NCBI RefSeq assembly: GCF_018143015.1
Contig: NC_054754.1
Span: forward strand, 26,066,330 to 26,130,329
Direction of reading: 5' to 3'
Origin: Lytechinus variegatus
Taxonomy: Eukaryota; Echinodermata; Echinoidea; Temnopleuroida; Toxopneustidae
DNA: 64,000 nt
The position numbers were made by a program, and so were the translations under genes. A model generated the notes under the pieces. The model did not search any database and was not told the origin of the DNA. It saw only the letters and a list, made by a program, of their open reading frames with translations. Positions 52,221 to 64,000 of this stretch are shown here, one piece after another; position 1 is the stretch's first letter; each line of letters starts with the position of its first letter.

Positions 52221-53394
52221 CAGTGGCTTACCGTGGGTCACGGCATTGGGGGGGCACCAGCAAAAATTTTGAGTCACTTAGTGAGCGCGCGAAGCGCGCT
52301 CACTAAGTGACTCAAAATTAGTCACTTAGGTCAGCATACCTGACAACTGAGCGCGCGAAGCGCGCTCAGTTGTCAGGTATGCTGACCTAATAGAGACATT
52401 TTAAGGAAGCACTTATAGTCATTGTAATTATGAATGAAAATACGCATCTCAACAATCAAATAATGCGAGCGCGAAGCGCTAGCTGAAAAATTTTGATATT
52501 CAGACCTAAAAAGGGACATTATAATCGATTTTGTAATCATGATACGTACTTGTCTCGCTAAACAATGCGAGCGCGAAGCGCGAGCCGAAATTTTTGTATA
52601 TATTGACCCCAAACAGGGAGATCTTAAGGACTATATTTTAGGAATCCCTTAACAGTATACTAGTACATATCTCACCATAGTCATCTAATGCGAGTGCCAA
52701 GCGCTTGCTGATTTTGTTAGAATTACATCTGAAGACATGAAGCACTTTTTGAAGTCATTTTAATCATGATTACTATAGGCATCTCACTAACAAATATTGC
52801 GAGTGCGAAGCGCGAGCTGAAAATTTAGATAATTCAGACATGAAGCGGGCATTCTAAGGCTTACTAGTAGGAATTCACTAAGACCATACGTATTTCACTA
52901 ACCAAATGATGCGAGCGCGAAGCGCGAGCTGAAAATTTTTGATATTCAGATCAGAAAAAGGAACATTTTAAAGACTGATTTTAGGAATTATCTCACCACT
53001 TTACTGATGCGAACGTATTCACGGACAGGAAATGTTTCATATTAAGACCTTAACATGGGGCAATCATTTTAAGTAGTCATGAATAAAGAAGCGTATGTCA
53101 CTACATAAAACAATAATATATTTGGTGTATATTGACTTGAAACGGGAGTTTATATATCTCTTTAAACAGACAATGCGAGCACCAGGAACAATGACAACAT
53201 AGACCCTGACAAAATTATGTTTCATAAAGTTATGAAAAAAAGGTTTCCTCTGTAATACAACATAACATGATTATAACGTAATATACCATTATAATTAATA
53301 ATAATTTCTTCTTTCCCACTCCGTTCCTTTCCCCCTTTTTTTTAGTCAGCCGATTGGGGGGCACGTGCCCCCCCCCCCCGTAGTTACGCCACTG
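52221..53394 (+). mobile_element. hAT-like non-autonomous element with GCGAAGC repeats, complete with 8-bp duplication
   Basis: The left end CAGTGGCTTACCGTGGGTCA and the reverse-complemented right end CAGTGGCGTAACTACGGGGG are terminal inverted repeats. ATTAAAGC flanks both sides exactly (52,213-52,220 and 53,395-53,402), the 8-bp duplication typical of hAT. The head carries two perfect long hairpins (52,265-52,390), and the body repeats GCGAGCGCGAAGCGCGAGC modules near 52,466, 52,567, 52,798 and 52,912. No transposase is encoded; it depends on a helper elsewhere. Confidence 0.88.
52265..52390. repeat. Two tandem perfect hairpins, each with a GAA triloop
   Basis: Hairpin 1: 26-bp stem, 52,265-52,290 with 52,294-52,319. 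Hairpin 2: 31-bp stem, 52,326-52,356 with 52,360-52,390. Both close with GCGCGC-GAA-GCGCGC, containing the core GCGAAGC. The stems differ in sequence below the shared top, so they are not simple duplicates. Confidence 0.92.
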
Positions 53395-53402
53395 ATTAAA
53401 GC

Positions 53403-53681
53403 ATAAGTAAACAACAATGCCAAGACCGTTTTCCATGATACAGACTGAATTTCAAACAAAAATCGGGACAATCACAGAGGCAGCAGTGAAAGAAATGAAA
53501 TTAGAGAATCACGTCTGAAAAACTAGACTATCCCATTGCGTCACTATTGAGCAACCACGGGATTCCCCGTGTTGTTATGATCCTCGCCCGCACATCATCC
53601 GTAATTTATTTGTCAAGTACAGTGACATGCTAGGGCACAGTTTTCATTGTAGCTGTCAAACTTTGCGGAGAAAGGACCATA
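53403..53681 (+). promoter_or_regulatory. Upstream region of EXD1
   Basis: The 279 bp between the hAT-like element and the EXD1 ATG are moderately CpG-containing and should hold the promoter and 5' UTR. A short CACGGGATTCCCCGTG palindrome lies near 53,557. No TATA box was recognised. Confidence 0.4.
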
Positions 53682-63377
<9,696 letters not shown>

Positions 63378-64000
63378 AGTCGGTCTGATAATGACTTTTC
63401 TTTGTCCCATCTTTAAAAAAAATAACTATCACTGAATTCTCTTCGTATTCAATCTGACGTTATTTGGTGATAAAAATGCAACAACAAAAAAGATTCTCTT
63501 AATGGTTTGAAGATATCGAAGCATGAAGATATTTACAACAAGCAATGTATGCCCCATGCATGCCCCCCCCCCCAAATAAAGGCCTCTGTAAGATTACCAG
63601 ATGAGATGTTAGCTGGATGCAACTTAATATCTGGTCATAATTTGTTTGACCATGTTCTTGTCAGAAATGTCTATATTATATTGAATTATGACTAGAAAAA
63701 ATGTAAATTTGACTAAAATTATTATAATAACATTATAATGCACCTAATTGTACCACACTTTTCGCTTATGTCAATATGTAATCATAATGTTAAATTAATT
63801 ATAATGTTACAAGTAAGTAACGAGTCTGCAGAGTGTGATGGGGTGTGTGTTGGGGTTTTTGCGCTTATGTGTGTTTCTGATGAATCTGATGACGGCACAG
63901 AGGGTTGGGATTTTTAAAGATTTATTTCTTGTATATTTTGCATATTATGTACTTTATAATTTGTATGTATTTTGATTAACAGGGCCCGATGGCAAACCAG
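63378..64000. other. 3' flank of EXD1
   Basis: AT-rich sequence. A poly(A) signal AATAAA lies at 63,575-63,580, about 200 bp past the stop, at a natural distance for EXD1. Nothing else was recognised up to the window end. Confidence 0.5.
63575..63580 (+). terminator. Candidate poly(A) signal of EXD1
   Basis: AATAAA about 200 bp downstream of the EXD1 stop codon, right after a C-run. Confidence 0.45.

Overview
The window looks like AT-rich nuclear DNA of a marine invertebrate. Spliced animal genes, many short inverted-repeat transposons, a tRNA-derived SINE and LINEs all point to an animal genome. An echinoderm (sea-urchin-like) source is my best guess from the repeat style and gene set, but nothing here proves it. 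No bacterial, CRISPR or virus-like element was recognised.

Five host genes are supported. (1) A flavin amine-oxidase-like gene on the minus strand has four coding exons (11,840 down to 1,498) and runs off the left edge. (2) MGST1 (microsomal glutathione S-transferase 1), minus strand, has three exons at 32,891-30,116 and is complete. (3) TSEN15 (tRNA-splicing endonuclease subunit), minus strand, has four exons at 47,413-41,483. (4) An intronless RING-H2 gene (47,803-48,999, plus strand) lies head-to-head with TSEN15 and probably shares its promoter. (5) An EXD1/Egalitarian-like 3'-5' exonuclease-domain gene, plus strand, has six exons at 53,682-63,377. For the spliced genes the reading phases agree across every junction except in EXD1 exon 2, which carries an apparent 1-nt frameshift.

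Most of the rest is mobile DNA. A full-length, open LINE (7,630-11,525) sits in intron 1 of the amine-oxidase gene, flanked by an exact 92-bp target duplication. It landed in a 110-bp hAT-type MITE that had itself inserted exactly on a splice donor. The stretches 18.1-24.4 kb, 34.2-36.5 kb, 52.2-53.4 kb and 56.3-57.5 kb are made largely of non-autonomous, hAT-like elements. Their interiors are arrays of spaced repeats centred on the DNA mini-hairpin core GCGAAGC. One copy (52,221-53,394) has a perfect 8-bp target duplication and two perfect long hairpins.

Other repeats include a three-copy foldback family, a TTAA-flanked MITE family, a 2.2-kb element with about 800-bp inverted arms around a decayed LINE tail, a tandem array carrying five perfect DR1 nuclear-receptor sites, two minisatellites and several microsatellites.

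The strongest candidates for something undescribed are the GCGAAGC-hairpin hAT family, the DR1 tandem array, and the MITE insertion that duplicated a splice donor.
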